Origin: Pseudochryseolinea flava
GTDB lineage: Bacteria; Bacteroidota; Bacteroidia; Cytophagales; Cyclobacteriaceae
NCBI RefSeq assembly: GCF_003286915.1
Contig: NZ_QMFY01000013.1
Span: 62,001-126,000 of the forward strand
Direction: 5' to 3'
DNA: 64,000 nucleotides
The position numbers and the translations under genes are program-made. The notes under the pieces were generated by a model. It was not told the origin of the DNA. It did no database searches and saw only the letters and a program-made list of their open reading frames with translations. This document shows positions 1 to 9,810 of the stretch, in pieces; position 1 is the stretch's first letter, and each line of letters begins with the position of its first letter.

Positions 1-1
1 A

Positions 2-493
2 ATTAGTCAAGGATGCAAACGTATTGTTCACATCTCCGCTAATCTCAAACGTAACGTATATACGGATCGTCTTCGCGGATATAAAGCCGCGTTATTGGAT
101 CACAATATTCCTTACGACGAGAAGTTGGTATTCTTTAATAACCTCAGTGACCAAGCCGGAATCGAAGTTTCCGAAGCTATTCTGAAAATGGAGCAGCGTC
201 CCGATGGAATATTTTCTTCGAACGATGCGTGTGCGGTAAGTTGCATTCGACAACTGAAACTCGCCGGATTAAAAGTTCCTACCGATATCGCCGTAGCCGG
301 ATTTAATAACGACCCACTTTCAAAAGTTATAGAACCGAATCTTACTACGGTAAATTACCCAGGACAAGAAATGGGCGAGCTCGCAGCGTCGACATTGATA
401 CGACGTCTCGACAGATTAGAAGGAGCCAACCTCAATACGATGGTCCTTCGTCATGATCTTATTGTGCGTGAATCTTCATTGAAGAAGGGTTAA
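2..493 (+). CDS. LacI/GalR-family transcriptional regulator, C-terminal part
   Basis: The frame is open from the first bases of the window, so the N-terminal HTH and half of the sensor domain lie outside it. The visible 163 residues match the periplasmic-binding-protein-like effector domain of LacI regulators: 'DRLRGYKAAL', then 'GIFSSNDACAV' (the PDAIF.ndxxA block), 'DIAVAGFNND' (the DvsvvGfDd block) and a closing 'NLTTVNYPGQEMGELAA' like the family's 'lTTv.qp...mG..A'. It lies 21 bases before the alpha-glucuronidase on the same strand. By inference it could control glucuronoxylan-related genes. The effector sugar cannot be told from this fragment. Confidence 0.85.
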   Translation: MSQGCKRIVHISANLKRNVYTDRLRGYKAALLDHNIPYDEKLVFFNNLSDQAGIEVSEAILKMEQRPDGIFSSNDACAVSCIRQLKLAGLKVPTDIAVAGFNNDPLSKVIEPNLTTVNYPGQEMGELAASTLIRRLDRLEGANLNTMVLRHDLIVRESSLKKG

Positions 494-514
494 TATTCAA
501 TCCACTATTTTGTT

Positions 515-2683
515 ATGAACAACCTGGCTTGCCGTATTGGATATTTTTTGTGTTGCCTATTGGTAACGACGATTAGCATTGCCGATGATGGTTATCGGCT
601 CTGGCTTAAATATGATCCATTAACGGATCGTGCAATTGTTAAACATTATCAATCGTCGATCACTTCGATTTTGGTTGACGGAAATTCAGAAACGATTGAC
701 GTCATTAAACGCGAGTTGGCGATGGCCACATCGGGTCTGCTTCAATCCAAAATTCCATTCATCAATCGCATCGAAAAGAACGGGACGTTGGTGATCGGAA
801 ATATAAATGCTTCGTCCATTGCTTCTTTGCAGTTTGATAGATCATTACTTCAGAAGTCTGAAGAAGCTTATCTGATCAAAAATATGATCGTCAAAGGTAA
901 GCGCTGTATTGTGATTACGAGCAGATCAGATCGCGGCGTACTTTACGGTGTTTTTTATTTTATCCGATTGCTCCAAACACAACAGCGTATTGATGGGCGA
1001 GATGTTGTGAACAGTCCGGCAATTGCAAATCGTATTCTTAATCATTGGGATAATCTTGATCGTACTGTAGAACGCGGTTATGCTGGCTTTTCATTGTGGG
1101 ATTGGCATCGCTTACCGGCATATGTTGATCAACGTTATCACGATTATGCACGCGCCAATTCGTCCATCGGTATAAATGGTACGGTGCTTACCAACGTGAA
1201 TGCTAATGCACAAGTGCTAACACCTTTTTATTTGGAAAAAGTAAAAGCGCTCGCTGATGTGTTTCGACCTTATGGGATAAAAGTTTATCTCACGGCGAGA
1301 TTCAGTGCGCCCATGGAAATAGGCGGTTTATCTACAGCCGATCCATCTGAAAAAAATGTTCAGCAATGGTGGAATGATAAGGTGAAAGAAATTTATCGAC
1401 ATGTACCAGACTTTGGTGGTTTTCTCGTGAAAGCAAATTCCGAAGGACAGCCAGGTCCACAGAATTATAAACGAACACATGCTGATGGCGCGAATATGCT
1501 CGCTGATGCGCTTGCTCCATTTGGGGGCATCGTGATGTGGCGCGCATTTGTATACGACAACGAAGTTCCCGTTGACAGGACTAAACAAGCGTATAACGAA
1601 TTCAAACCGTTGGATGGATTGTTTCGAAAAAATGTAATCGTACAAGTTAAAAATGGTCCGTTAGACTTTCAGCCACGTGAGCCTTTTCATCCGTTGTTTG
1701 GTGCGATGGAGAAGACGCCGTTGATGATGGAGTTTCAACTCACACAAGAGTATCTCGGCTTTGCTACACATCTTGCATTCCTTTCTCCAATGTGGGAAGA
1801 ATGTTTGAAGTCAAAAACATTTGCGCATGATAAACCTTCCACGGTTGCTGAAATTATTTCCGATGAGAGCAGGCAGTATCAATCAACGGCGATCGCTGGT
1901 GTTGCAAATATTGGCAATGATAGAAATTGGTGTGGACATCCATTTGCACAATCCAATTGGTATGCATTTGGAAGATTGGCCTGGGATCCTTTTTCTAATT
2001 CATCGCAAATCGCTGATGAGTGGGCACGCATGACTTTTTCAAACGATCAGAATACCATTCAGAATATTAAATCGATGATGCTGCCGTCACGTGAATTGGT
2101 TGTAAGCTATATGACACCGCTCGGACTGCACCACTTGATGGGATGGAATCATCATTACGGTCCAGCACCGTGGATTAAAGATAAACCACGAGTCGATTGG
2201 ACGTCGGTGTATTACCATCGCGCCGACAGCATGGGCATTGGTTTTAATCGGACATCAACGGGAAGTAATGCATTGGAGCAGTATCAACAACCTGTGCGCG
2301 ATCTTTATGAATCGCTAGATAAATGTCCTGACGAATTACTGTTGTGGTTTCATCATGTTTCTTGGAATCACAAGATGACGTCGGGGCGAACGCTTTGGGA
2401 AGAGATGTGTTACAAATACCAGGCTGGTGTTATCGGTGTTAACAATATGAAAACGTTGTGGGACAAGACTCGAGCACAGGTTGACGAGGAACGTTACAAT
2501 GCTGTTAAGCAACTGCTCGAGATTCAATATCAAGAAGCGGTCTGGTGGCGCGATGCATGCCTACTGTATTTCCAAACCTTTAGTAAGAAACCGATGTACG
2601 GTGATTTTAAACCGGCACATACATTAGAATATTATCAACAACTAGAATTTCCATTTGCACCAGGTATAAAACCGAAGTGGTGA
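515..2683 (+). CDS. aguA: GH67 alpha-glucuronidase, exported
   Basis: Removes (4-O-methyl-)D-glucuronic acid from the end of glucuronoxylo-oligosaccharides. The 722-residue length is normal for GH67. Residues 1-23 form a signal peptide with a hydrophobic core FLCCLLVTTISIA, so the enzyme is probably periplasmic. An N-terminal helper domain is followed by the barrel, with 'RANSSIGINGTVLTNVNAN' near 213-231 and 'KANSEGQPGPQNYKR' near 306-320. By motif and spacing, Glu310 is the likely acid, and Asp384 and Glu412 the likely base pair known from GH67 structures. It sits between a LacI regulator end and an SDR dehydrogenase, consistent with a hemicellulose side-chain operon. Confidence 0.93.
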   Translation: MNNLACRIGYFLCCLLVTTISIADDGYRLWLKYDPLTDRAIVKHYQSSITSILVDGNSETIDVIKRELAMATSGLLQSKIPFINRIEKNGTLVIGNINASSIASLQFDRSLLQKSEEAYLIKNMIVKGKRCIVITSRSDRGVLYGVFYFIRLLQTQQRIDGRDVVNSPAIANRILNHWDNLDRTVERGYAGFSLWDWHRLPAYVDQRYHDYARANSSIGINGTVLTNVNANAQVLTPFYLEKVKALADVFRPYGIKVYLTARFSAPMEIGGLSTADPSEKNVQQWWNDKVKEIYRHVPDFGGFLVKANSEGQPGPQNYKRTHADGANMLADALAPFGGIVMWRAFVYDNEVPVDRTKQAYNEFKPLDGLFRKNVIVQVKNGPLDFQPREPFHPLFGAMEKTPLMMEFQLTQEYLGFATHLAFLSPMWEECLKSKTFAHDKPSTVAEIISDESRQYQSTAIAGVANIGNDRNWCGHPFAQSNWYAFGRLAWDPFSNSSQIADEWARMTFSNDQNTIQNIKSMMLPSRELVVSYMTPLGLHHLMGWNHHYGPAPWIKDKPRVDWTSVYYHRADSMGIGFNRTSTGSNALEQYQQPVRDLYESLDKCPDELLLWFHHVSWNHKMTSGRTLWEEMCYKYQAGVIGVNNMKTLWDKTRAQVDEERYNAVKQLLEIQYQEAVWWRDACLLYFQTFSKKPMYGDFKPAHTLEYYQQLEFPFAPGIKPKW

Positions 2684-2713
2684 AAAAAAATATTTACAAA
2701 GCGAGATAAGATA

Positions 2714-3466
2714 ATGAACGATAAAGGAACTCAAAAGATAGCCATCGTGACGGGTGGTGCTTCAGGATTGGGATTTGCAATTGCGCAAAAGCTAGTGTGT
2801 AAAAAAATTACGACCATCATTGTAGGACGTAATGCACAAAAATTACAGGAAGCAAAATCGCAGCTAGGCGAATTTTGTCACATACGGGTGGCAGATCTTA
2901 CAACGCTCGAGGCAATACCCGCATGGGTAGAAATGATCGTGAACGAATTTGGTAAGATTGATGTGTTGGTCAACAATGCAGGAATCAATATGAAGAAACC
3001 GACTACAGAAGTCACCGATCTGGAATTTCAGCAGATCATTCAAACGAATCTGACCAGTGTGTTTACATTATCACGCGAGGTATCGAAGCACATGATTCGC
3101 GCAGGTGAGGGAAACATTGTGAATATTAGTTCGATGGCGGCTCACTATGGTATCCCGAAGGTAGTCGCGTACACAGCTTCAAAATCGGCAATAGAAGGGA
3201 TGACGCGTAGCCTTGCCGTTGATTTATCACCTTTAGGCATACGCGTGAATTGTGTTGCGCCAGGATTCATTGAAACGAATATGTCAGCAGCGGCTTTAAA
3301 TAGCGACCCTGAAAGGAAAAATAGAGTACTGGCACGAACACCGATGGGAAAACTTGGCGTACCTCAGGACGTTGCCAATGCAGTGTATTTCCTCACGTCA
3401 GACGAAGCATCATTTATTACAGGAGCAGTACTTCCTGTCGACGGTGGAAACTCTATTGGATTTTGA
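2714..3466 (+). CDS. SDR-family NAD(P)-dependent oxidoreductase
   Basis: A classical short-chain dehydrogenase of 250 residues. The nucleotide-binding motif TGGASGLG is at 13-20, NNAG at 87-90, catalytic Ser near 139-140, and YTASK gives Tyr153 and Lys157. The C-terminal 'SFITGAVLPVDGG' is the usual family ending. Residues 175-195 (GIRVNCVAPGFIETNM) resemble gluconate 5-dehydrogenase/KduD-type enzymes. It starts 30 bases after the alpha-glucuronidase, so a role in oxidising or reducing a uronate-derived sugar is a reasonable inference. The substrate is not visible in the sequence. Confidence 0.85.
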   Translation: MNDKGTQKIAIVTGGASGLGFAIAQKLVCKKITTIIVGRNAQKLQEAKSQLGEFCHIRVADLTTLEAIPAWVEMIVNEFGKIDVLVNNAGINMKKPTTEVTDLEFQQIIQTNLTSVFTLSREVSKHMIRAGEGNIVNISSMAAHYGIPKVVAYTASKSAIEGMTRSLAVDLSPLGIRVNCVAPGFIETNMSAAALNSDPERKNRVLARTPMGKLGVPQDVANAVYFLTSDEASFITGAVLPVDGGNSIGF

Positions 3467-3481
3467 TGAACAAAGCGCAGA

Positions 3482-3528
3482 ACATCGAGCCGATCTCTAC
3501 TCAGCTCGATGTCATAGCTCATAGAGCT
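3482..3528. terminator. Paired hairpins between convergent SDR gene and nuoN
   Basis: Arms ACATCGAGC (3482-3490) and GCTCGATGT (3504-3512) are a perfect 9-bp inverted repeat with a 13-base loop. A second hairpin, AGCTC-ATA-GAGCT, occupies 3516-3528 up to the nuoN stop. There is no long T run on either strand, so a bidirectional terminator is inferred from position between two converging genes rather than from a canonical intrinsic terminator. Confidence 0.45.
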
Positions 3529-4902
3529 TTACAGAAGCTGGATGAGGAAATCTGGGAATATGCCCAGCGCCAACGTAATGAGAATCAAAACGACTATAAG
3601 CACTTCTTTTGAAGTCGATACTTTCAAAGGTTCAGCAACAGCGTCTTTAAAATACATCGCGATGATCACGCGGAAATAGTAGTACACGCCGATCAATGAA
3701 GTCACAATAGCGACGATTACATAAGGGATCATGCCGTTGTTGATGGCCATGGCGAAGACAAGGTATTTTCCGAAAAATCCTGGTAGCGGCGGAATACCTG
3801 CCAGTGATAGTAATGCAATGGTTAATCCGACAGCCACGATGGGATTGCGTTTAAACAAGCCGTTGAATCGTTCTACCAACGTGTTCTCTTCTTTACCACC
3901 GACAAGAATCAATGCACCGAATGCCGCCAATGAGGATACAGCATAAGCAGCAAGGTAAAAGAAAATGGTCCCATCTGATTCCTTGTGGTCAGCGAGGAAT
4001 GCGAGGAGGATATATCCAACGTGACCTACGCTTGAGTACGCGAGCATTCTTTTAACGCTATTTTGATAAACAGCAGTGATGTTCGCGATCACCAATGTAA
4101 GCACCATGATCACCAGTAAGATCGTATACCAAACTGGTGCAATCGTTGAAAAGCAAGTCGCAAATATTTTAAAGAATGATGCGATCGCGGCAATTTTCAC
4201 CACAGTAGACATAAAACCGGTTACAGCAGTAGGCGATCCTTCGTACACATCAGGTGCCCAAAAGTGAAATGGTACAGCGGAAATTTTAAAAGCAAGACCA
4301 ATCAACATCAGCAATGCGCCAGCATAAAAGAAACTTGGAAGTTCACCGGCGTGTGTGAGCACGTAGTTTGCAATGGTGTTGATTTGAAATGTTCCTGTTG
4401 CGCCATAGACAAGTGTAATACCAAATAGGAGAAATCCTGTTGCAAAAGATCCCATCAAGAAATACTTGAAAGCAGCTTCGTTCGATCCAAGATCTTCTTT
4501 GCGTGAGCCCGCGAGAACGTACAAGGAAATCGACAAGATCTCAATGCCCAGAAACAACATCGCCATGTTATTGAAGGAAGTCATTAACACACCACCAGCG
4601 ATGGCAAAGAGAATTAAAGCTGACTTATCAGTTTTGTGGAACAGTGCTTCGAAGAAATCACTGGCCGTCCAAAACCAGAGTAGACTTGATCCGATAATTA
4701 GTCCTGTAAAGGCAAGGGAAAAATTATCAAACACGAGCATGTCGTGGTAATAAGCTACAGCAGTATTCCAGTCGGCGACAACAAGTGCTGCCGCGCCGAG
4801 GAGTCCGAGCACAATGATCGAGATTAACCACTTTCTAAAGTTGGCGATTTCTGCGATCAGCGAAATGATACCAAGACCACAAATGACAAACAGTGCGTTC
4901 AT
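3529..4902 (-). CDS. nuoN: NADH-quinone oxidoreductase subunit N
   Basis: Antiporter-like proton-pumping membrane subunit of complex I, 457 residues, with about 14 hydrophobic segments. Proton-translocation module sequences are visible: 'FKISAVPFHFWAPDVYEG' and 'PTAVTGFMSTVVKIAAI' in mid-protein, and 'LLSLAGIPPLPGFFGKYLVF' towards the C-terminus. This is the last gene of the nuo operon, one base after nuoM. It converges on the SDR gene across paired hairpins. Confidence 0.95.
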   Translation of the reverse strand: MNALFVICGLGIISLIAEIANFRKWLISIIVLGLLGAAALVVADWNTAVAYYHDMLVFDNFSLAFTGLIIGSSLLWFWTASDFFEALFHKTDKSALILFAIAGGVLMTSFNNMAMLFLGIEILSISLYVLAGSRKEDLGSNEAAFKYFLMGSFATGFLLFGITLVYGATGTFQINTIANYVLTHAGELPSFFYAGALLMLIGLAFKISAVPFHFWAPDVYEGSPTAVTGFMSTVVKIAAIASFFKIFATCFSTIAPVWYTILLVIMVLTLVIANITAVYQNSVKRMLAYSSVGHVGYILLAFLADHKESDGTIFFYLAAYAVSSLAAFGALILVGGKEENTLVERFNGLFKRNPIVAVGLTIALLSLAGIPPLPGFFGKYLVFAMAINNGMIPYVIVAIVTSLIGVYYYFRVIIAMYFKDAVAEPLKVSTSKEVLIVVLILITLALGIFPDFLIQLL

Positions 4903-4903
4903 A

Positions 4904-6376
4904 TTACTTTACAGAAGCTGAGTAGTTCGAATAGATTTCTACAATATTTTTTACGGCCGATTCAGAGATGTCCAGCAATGGTGCTGGATACACACCGATC
5001 ACAATGATCATCAGAACAATTGGATATAATACCAATTTCTCATGCCCCGTGAGATCTGTGAATGTCGCTGTTATCGCATTCGCTTCGCCCGACATAGACT
5101 GCTGGAACGAACGCAGCATGTATACAGCGCCGAGGATAATCGTCAAACCTGCAACAATACCCAAGGCAAACTTGTATTGCACAAGTGAATTGATCAGTAA
5201 GAACTCACCAACAAAGCCGCTGGTTGATGGGAGCGCTACGCTACCTAGCATTACAATGATGAAAACAGTAGTGAAAATAGGTGCAGCGTTACGAATGCCA
5301 CCAAGCTTAATCAGTTCAGATGTTTGTGTTCTTCTCTGTATAATATCAACAATGAAGAATAACGCAACAACCAAAATACCGTGACTGATCATTTGAATCA
5401 TGGCGCCTTGAATACCTGTTTCGCTCAAGGTGAAGATACCAGCGGAAATCAGTCCGACGTGGGCAATAGAAGAATAAGCAATCAATCGCTTTAAATCTTT
5501 TTGCACAATGGCGATACACGACGCATAGATGATACCGATCACCGAGATGATCACGGCCGTTAATCCCCATTCCTTCACACCGAGAGGAACCAGCGGTAGG
5601 AGCCAGCGAATCACGCCGTAAATACCCATCTTCAACATAATGCCAGACAACAACATGGTGCCTTGTGTTGGCGCGTTTGTGTAGGTGTCGGGTTGCCATG
5701 TGTGGAATGGGAACACCGGCATTTTAATAGCGAAAGCAACAAACATCGCCCAGAAAATTAGTGCTTGCGGGTAAGGGCCAAGTGCTGCGCCTGCATCATA
5801 CAATGCGTAAATATTAAATGTGTGCTCACCAGGTGTAAGGAAATAGAGGTACACCAAGGCTACTAGCATGAACAAACTTCCCGCGAGCGTATAGATGAAA
5901 AACTTCAACGTGATTCTTCCGCGCTCTGCACCACCCCAAATCAAGCAGATGAAATAAATTGGAATCAATGCGGCTTCCCAGAAGAGATAGAAAAGTAGTC
6001 CATCACGCGCCGTAAAAACACCCACAAGCGCCATTTGCATCATCAGTATTAAGCCATAGAACGTAGAAGGCTTTTCGTATTGATGTCCAAATGATGAGAG
6101 AATGATGAAAGGAACAAGAACGGTAGTGAGTAGCACGAGCAAAAGACTGATGCCGTCGATGGCTACATAAAAGCTAAGTCCAAGTGAATCAATCCAAGGA
6201 ACGTTGACAAAGTATTGCAATCCGCCATTTTTATCAAAACTGTAAGCAACGAAAAGAGACGCGGCCAATTCGATTATTGATGCGGCAAGTGCCCACACCT
6301 TTGCATGCGCGGGTTTTAAAACCAACAGCAATACAGAGATTAGTAGCGGAAAGAAAATTAAAAATACCGTAAGCAT
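4904..6376 (-). CDS. nuoM: NADH-quinone oxidoreductase subunit M
   Basis: Second antiporter-like proton-pumping subunit of complex I, 490 residues, polytopic. Diagnostic stretches are 'WEAALIPIYFICLIWGG' (the conserved Glu in the WE motif), 'KMPVFPFHTWQPDTYTNAPT', and 'KDLKRLIAYSSIAHVGLI', with its Lys on the central hydrophilic axis. The reading frame begins with MLTVFLIFFPLL, a membrane-embedded N-terminus usual for NuoM. It lies between nuoL (39-base gap) and nuoN (1-base gap). Confidence 0.96.
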   Translation of the reverse strand: MLTVFLIFFPLLISVLLLVLKPAHAKVWALAASIIELAASLFVAYSFDKNGGLQYFVNVPWIDSLGLSFYVAIDGISLLLVLLTTVLVPFIILSSFGHQYEKPSTFYGLILMMQMALVGVFTARDGLLFYLFWEAALIPIYFICLIWGGAERGRITLKFFIYTLAGSLFMLVALVYLYFLTPGEHTFNIYALYDAGAALGPYPQALIFWAMFVAFAIKMPVFPFHTWQPDTYTNAPTQGTMLLSGIMLKMGIYGVIRWLLPLVPLGVKEWGLTAVIISVIGIIYASCIAIVQKDLKRLIAYSSIAHVGLISAGIFTLSETGIQGAMIQMISHGILVVALFFIVDIIQRRTQTSELIKLGGIRNAAPIFTTVFIIVMLGSVALPSTSGFVGEFLLINSLVQYKFALGIVAGLTIILGAVYMLRSFQQSMSGEANAITATFTDLTGHEKLVLYPIVLMIIVIGVYPAPLLDISESAVKNIVEIYSNYSASVK

Positions 6377-6415
6377 ATGTCTATCGTTTTGATCAGCACA
6401 AATGTGTCGATCTGA

Positions 6416-8347
6416 TTATTTCAAATTGTTAGCGACCAAGATCAGCACGATGCCGATCACCATAATGAAGATGTAGTACCCGATACTTCCATTCTGTAAC
6501 AAACGTGCCGTACGACTACCCCATACCACGAAGCTTCCCGAGGCGTTTACAAGTTTGTCGATCCCCAATCTTTCAATGAATGCTTCGAATACCGCAGAGA
6601 TATGATACAGTGGCTTCACGATGATTGCGTTGTACAATTCATCGATGTAGTATTTGTTCATGAGTACACGTTGCAATCCAGTCGTTGTTTCGTCTGTCGC
6701 GGGAACATGGTTGTTCTTTGCATAGCGACTGTAAGCGAAAATGATTAAGATGATAGTAGCGCCTACAATACCGCCCATCAAAGCGTATTCTGTTGCATGA
6801 CTTAAGTGATCGTGGTGCGCTAGAAATTGTGTTGACGAAGCAAACACGGGCGCGAGATAGTGACTCAGCCAATGCGATCCATGGAGTACTTCAGGCACGC
6901 CCATAAATCCACCCGCAAGAGAAAGAATAGCCAACACGATCAACGGAATTAAAATGCTTTTTGGTGACTCGTGTATGTGATGCATTTTTTCATGACTTGC
7001 TCTTTCCTTTCCGAAGAACGTCAGGAAGAACAAGCGGAACATGTAAAATGCGGTGAGGAGGGATGCACCGACGGCAAGTACCCATACAATTTTGTTTTGT
7101 GCGAAAGCGTTCGCTAGAATTTCATCTTTCGAGAAAAAGCCTGCAAATGGAGGGATTCCGGAGATCGCCAACACGCCAATGAGGAACGTCATATACGTTA
7201 CAGGAAGATACTTTTTCAATCCACCCATATTGCGTATATCCTGCTCGTTGCCGAGGGCGTGGATTACGCTACCCGCGCCAAGGAACAATAATGCTTTAAA
7301 GAAGGCGTGCGTTGCCATATGAAAAATACCCGCTGTAAATGCGCCAAGGCCGAGCGCGAGAAACATCAATCCAAGTTGACTGACAGTAGAGTAGGCTAGA
7401 ACTTTCTTAATATCGTTTTGCTTGAGTGCGATCGTTGCTGCGAAGATTGCCGTTGCTAAACCAACGATCATGACAACCGTTAATGTAGCAGGTGCCATCG
7501 CATAAAGTACGTTATTTCGTGCAATCATGTAGATACCCGCGGTAACCATCGTTGCAGCGTGGATAAGTGCAGATACAGGTGTCGGACCCGCCATGGCATC
7601 GGGAAGCCAAGTATACAGTGGGATTTGCGCGCTTTTTCCCATTGCACCAACGAAGAGTAACATGGTAATCCAAGTGATTAAAATGCCATGACTTTTTAGT
7701 GCTTCGGAATTTTGTAAGGCATTTGCAAATACATCTGGGTATGAAATGCTTCCAAATTTCCAAGCGATCAAAACGATACCGATGAGCAAACCAAGATCAC
7801 CGACGCGGTTCATGATGAATGCTTTGTTCGCAGCATCATTATAATTTTGATTCTTGAACCAAAATCCAATCAAGAGATAAGAGCAGAGTCCCACGCCTTC
7901 CCATCCTACAAACATGAGTAAGTAGTTTGATCCCATCACGAGGAGGAGCATGAAGAACACGAATAGATTGAGATAGGAGAAGAAACGGTTGAAGCCTTTG
8001 TCGTCGTGCATGTAACCAATGGAATACACGTGAATTAAAAAGCCAACACCGGTAATGATGAGCAAGAACAGTGACGACAGCGGATCGAGTAGGAAGCTGA
8101 TGTTGGCAGAAAAACTACCTGCAGCAAACCATTGATAGAGTGTTACCGTAATAGAACGCTCAGCTTCTGGAGCGCTGAGTAGTTTTGTGAAAAGTACTAC
8201 CGACGTGATAAATGACAGTAAGATAGCACCACAGGCGATGAAGGCAGTGACGCCATGGGAAAGCCTGCGAACGTTCAGTGCAACAATCAAAAAGCCCAGT
8301 AACGGAAATAGCGGAACAAGGCTGATGAGAAATTCTGTATTTACCAT
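6416..8347 (-). CDS. nuoL: NADH-quinone oxidoreductase subunit L
   Basis: Distal proton-pumping subunit of complex I, 643 residues. Signatures include '[19 protein letters not shown]' with the essential Glu, '[12 protein letters not shown]', '[20 protein letters not shown]' and '[16 protein letters not shown]'. The C-terminal 130 residues match the family's lateral amphipathic helix and last membrane helix (residues about 615-640). The start codon overlaps the end of nuoK by 7 bases, suggesting translational coupling. Confidence 0.96.
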   Translation of the reverse strand: MVNTEFLISLVPLFPLLGFLIVALNVRRLSHGVTAFIACGAILLSFITSVVLFTKLLSAPEAERSITVTLYQWFAAGSFSANISFLLDPLSSLFLLIITGVGFLIHVYSIGYMHDDKGFNRFFSYLNLFVFFMLLLVMGSNYLLMFVGWEGVGLCSYLLIGFWFKNQNYNDAANKAFIMNRVGDLGLLIGIVLIAWKFGSISYPDVFANALQNSEALKSHGILITWITMLLFVGAMGKSAQIPLYTWLPDAMAGPTPVSALIHAATMVTAGIYMIARNNVLYAMAPATLTVVMIVGLATAIFAATIALKQNDIKKVLAYSTVSQLGLMFLALGLGAFTAGIFHMATHAFFKALLFLGAGSVIHALGNEQDIRNMGGLKKYLPVTYMTFLIGVLAISGIPPFAGFFSKDEILANAFAQNKIVWVLAVGASLLTAFYMFRLFFLTFFGKERASHEKMHHIHESPKSILIPLIVLAILSLAGGFMGVPEVLHGSHWLSHYLAPVFASSTQFLAHHDHLSHATEYALMGGIVGATIILIIFAYSRYAKNNHVPATDETTTGLQRVLMNKYYIDELYNAIIVKPLYHISAVFEAFIERLGIDKLVNASGSFVVWGSRTARLLQNGSIGYYIFIMVIGIVLILVANNLK

Positions 8348-8658
8348 TTTAAACGATTCAGAATATTAATGTCTGTAGTTTTTGTATTGCGATACATCAT
8401 GATCAAGATCGCAAGGCCTACAGCTACTTCGGCAGCAGCCACAGCCATAATGAAGAAAACGAAAACCTGTCCAGCAGCATCGTTTAGATAAGTGGAGAAC
8501 GCAACAAGCAACACGTTCACCGCATTTAACATCAATTCGATGCACATGAAAATGATGATGGCGTTCCGGCGATAGAGCACACCCAACACCCCAATGGTGA
8601 AGAGCGCAGCTGCGAGCCAGATGTAGTAGTCTATCGGAATCCCGTTCTGTGGTTGCAT
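8341..8658 (-). CDS. nuoK: NADH-quinone oxidoreductase subunit K
   Basis: Small three-helix membrane subunit of complex I (MrpC-like), 105 residues, normal length. The two buried glutamates that the family needs for proton transfer are in '[16 protein letters not shown]' and '[16 protein letters not shown]'. It lies 32 bases downstream of nuoJ and overlaps nuoL by 7 bases. Confidence 0.95.
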   Translation of the reverse strand: MQPQNGIPIDYYIWLAAALFTIGVLGVLYRRNAIIIFMCIELMLNAVNVLLVAFSTYLNDAAGQVFVFFIMAVAAAEVAVGLAILIMMYRNTKTTDINILNRLKW

Positions 8659-8690
8659 TCGCTGTAAAAATTTATTCCAGGCTTCTTAAA

Positions 8691-9197
8691 TTAAATTGTA
8701 TCATTTGTCTTCTCTGACTTACCGAGCATTACAGCTCCAACCATTGCCGCGAGAAGAAGGATCGAGGTAATTTCAAAGGGCAACAAAAACTCTTTGAACA
8801 TTACTTCTCCTAATGTTTTTACATAACCGATTCCAGCTTTACCAGATTGTTGAACAATAGCTTCTGTACCTTTCAAGGAACCAACAAGTACAACGAGCAG
8901 TAACCCAGCGCAAATCACTGCTGCGAATTTTAAAATGTTGCTCTTATGCGGTTCCGACTCACGGTTCAAATTTAAAAGCATGATTACATACAGGAACAAT
9001 ACCATGATTGCGCCGGCATATACAATCACGTGTACAACCGCGAGGAACTGCGCATCCAGTAAGATGTAGTGGCCTGCGATGGTAAAGAATGTGATAATCA
9101 AATACAGTACGCTATACACGGGGTTCTTCGAGAAGACTACCATCAATGCAGAGAGCACGGCGAGAAATGAAAGAAAATAAAACAAGTTGAGCGTCAC
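8691..9197 (-). CDS. nuoJ: NADH-quinone oxidoreductase subunit J
   Basis: Five-helix membrane subunit of complex I, 168 residues. 'NPVYSVLYLIITFFTIAGHY' and 'FLAVVHVIVYAGAIMVLFLY' match the conserved NuoJ helices. The second carries the VYaGAimVLFlFV block with the pi-bulge helix known from structures. The C-terminal 'FEITSILLLAAMVGAVMLGK' is also typical. It starts 8 bases after the nuoI stop. Confidence 0.95.
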   Translation of the reverse strand: MTLNLFYFLSFLAVLSALMVVFSKNPVYSVLYLIITFFTIAGHYILLDAQFLAVVHVIVYAGAIMVLFLYVIMLLNLNRESEPHKSNILKFAAVICAGLLLVVLVGSLKGTEAIVQQSGKAGIGYVKTLGEVMFKEFLLPFEITSILLLAAMVGAVMLGKSEKTNDTI

Positions 9198-9205
9198 GGG
9201 GCGTA

Positions 9206-9772
9206 TTATTTATTATGACTTAATTGTTTTTGCTGTTTGAATTCTTGAACCGCAAGTGTTTGACGCTTAGTAACGTCAATGCGATCGTCCACTTTTTCAA
9301 CAAGTTTATCCTTGCCATATACAAAGCCGGTTCTAGAATAGTCAGTTGTTACAATACGGTCGGTAAGGAAGATTGCTTCTTTCGGACATGCTTCTTCGCA
9401 CAATCCACAGAAGATGCAACGTAACATGTTGATCTCATAAGTAGACGCGTACTTTTCTTCGCGGTACAAATTCTCTTCGCCTTTCTTACGTTCCGCAGCG
9501 GTCATGGTAATAGCTTCTGCAGGACAAGCAACAGCACAAAGTCCACAAGCGGTACATCTTTCTGCGCCTTTGTCATCGCGTTTTAACACGTGTTGTCCTC
9601 TCCAGATAGAACTGATCTCGCGCGTTTTTTCTGGGTACTTCACCGTTGACTTTCTGCGGAACAAGTGCCTGATCGTAATCATCACACCACCAAGAATTGC
9701 TGGTAGATACATTCTTTCCCAGAAATTCATTTCCTTCTTGACAACTAATTTCGACCTGTTGGTTAATTGCAT
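9206..9772 (-). CDS. nuoI: NADH-quinone oxidoreductase subunit I (2x 4Fe-4S)
   Basis: Peripheral-arm subunit carrying clusters N6a and N6b, 188 residues. Two ferredoxin motifs are intact: 'CTACGLCAVACPAEA' and 'CIFCGLCEEACPKEA'. The N-terminal 'FRRKSTVKYPEK' region and downstream 'RGQHVLKRDDKGAERC' match the family. The annotated start gives a 15-residue lead before MNFWERMYLP. That internal Met is an alternative start, with no strong ribosome-binding site to decide. It sits 38 bases downstream of nuoH. Confidence 0.95.
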   Translation of the reverse strand: MQLTNRSKLVVKKEMNFWERMYLPAILGGVMITIRHLFRRKSTVKYPEKTREISSIWRGQHVLKRDDKGAERCTACGLCAVACPAEAITMTAAERKKGEENLYREEKYASTYEINMLRCIFCGLCEEACPKEAIFLTDRIVTTDYSRTGFVYGKDKLVEKVDDRIDVTKRQTLAVQEFKQQKQLSHNK

Positions 9773-9810
9773 ACGCTTATATTTTTCTTGTGACCTTTGG
9801 GGTCAACTAC

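Noticed and set aside
3527-4920. A 14-base direct repeat CTTTACAGAAGCTG at 3527-3540 and 4907-4920, at both ends of nuoN
   Set aside because: The copies are read in different frames of unrelated protein ends, and a few 14-base repeats are expected by chance in 64 kb. No target duplication or element structure supports an insertion.
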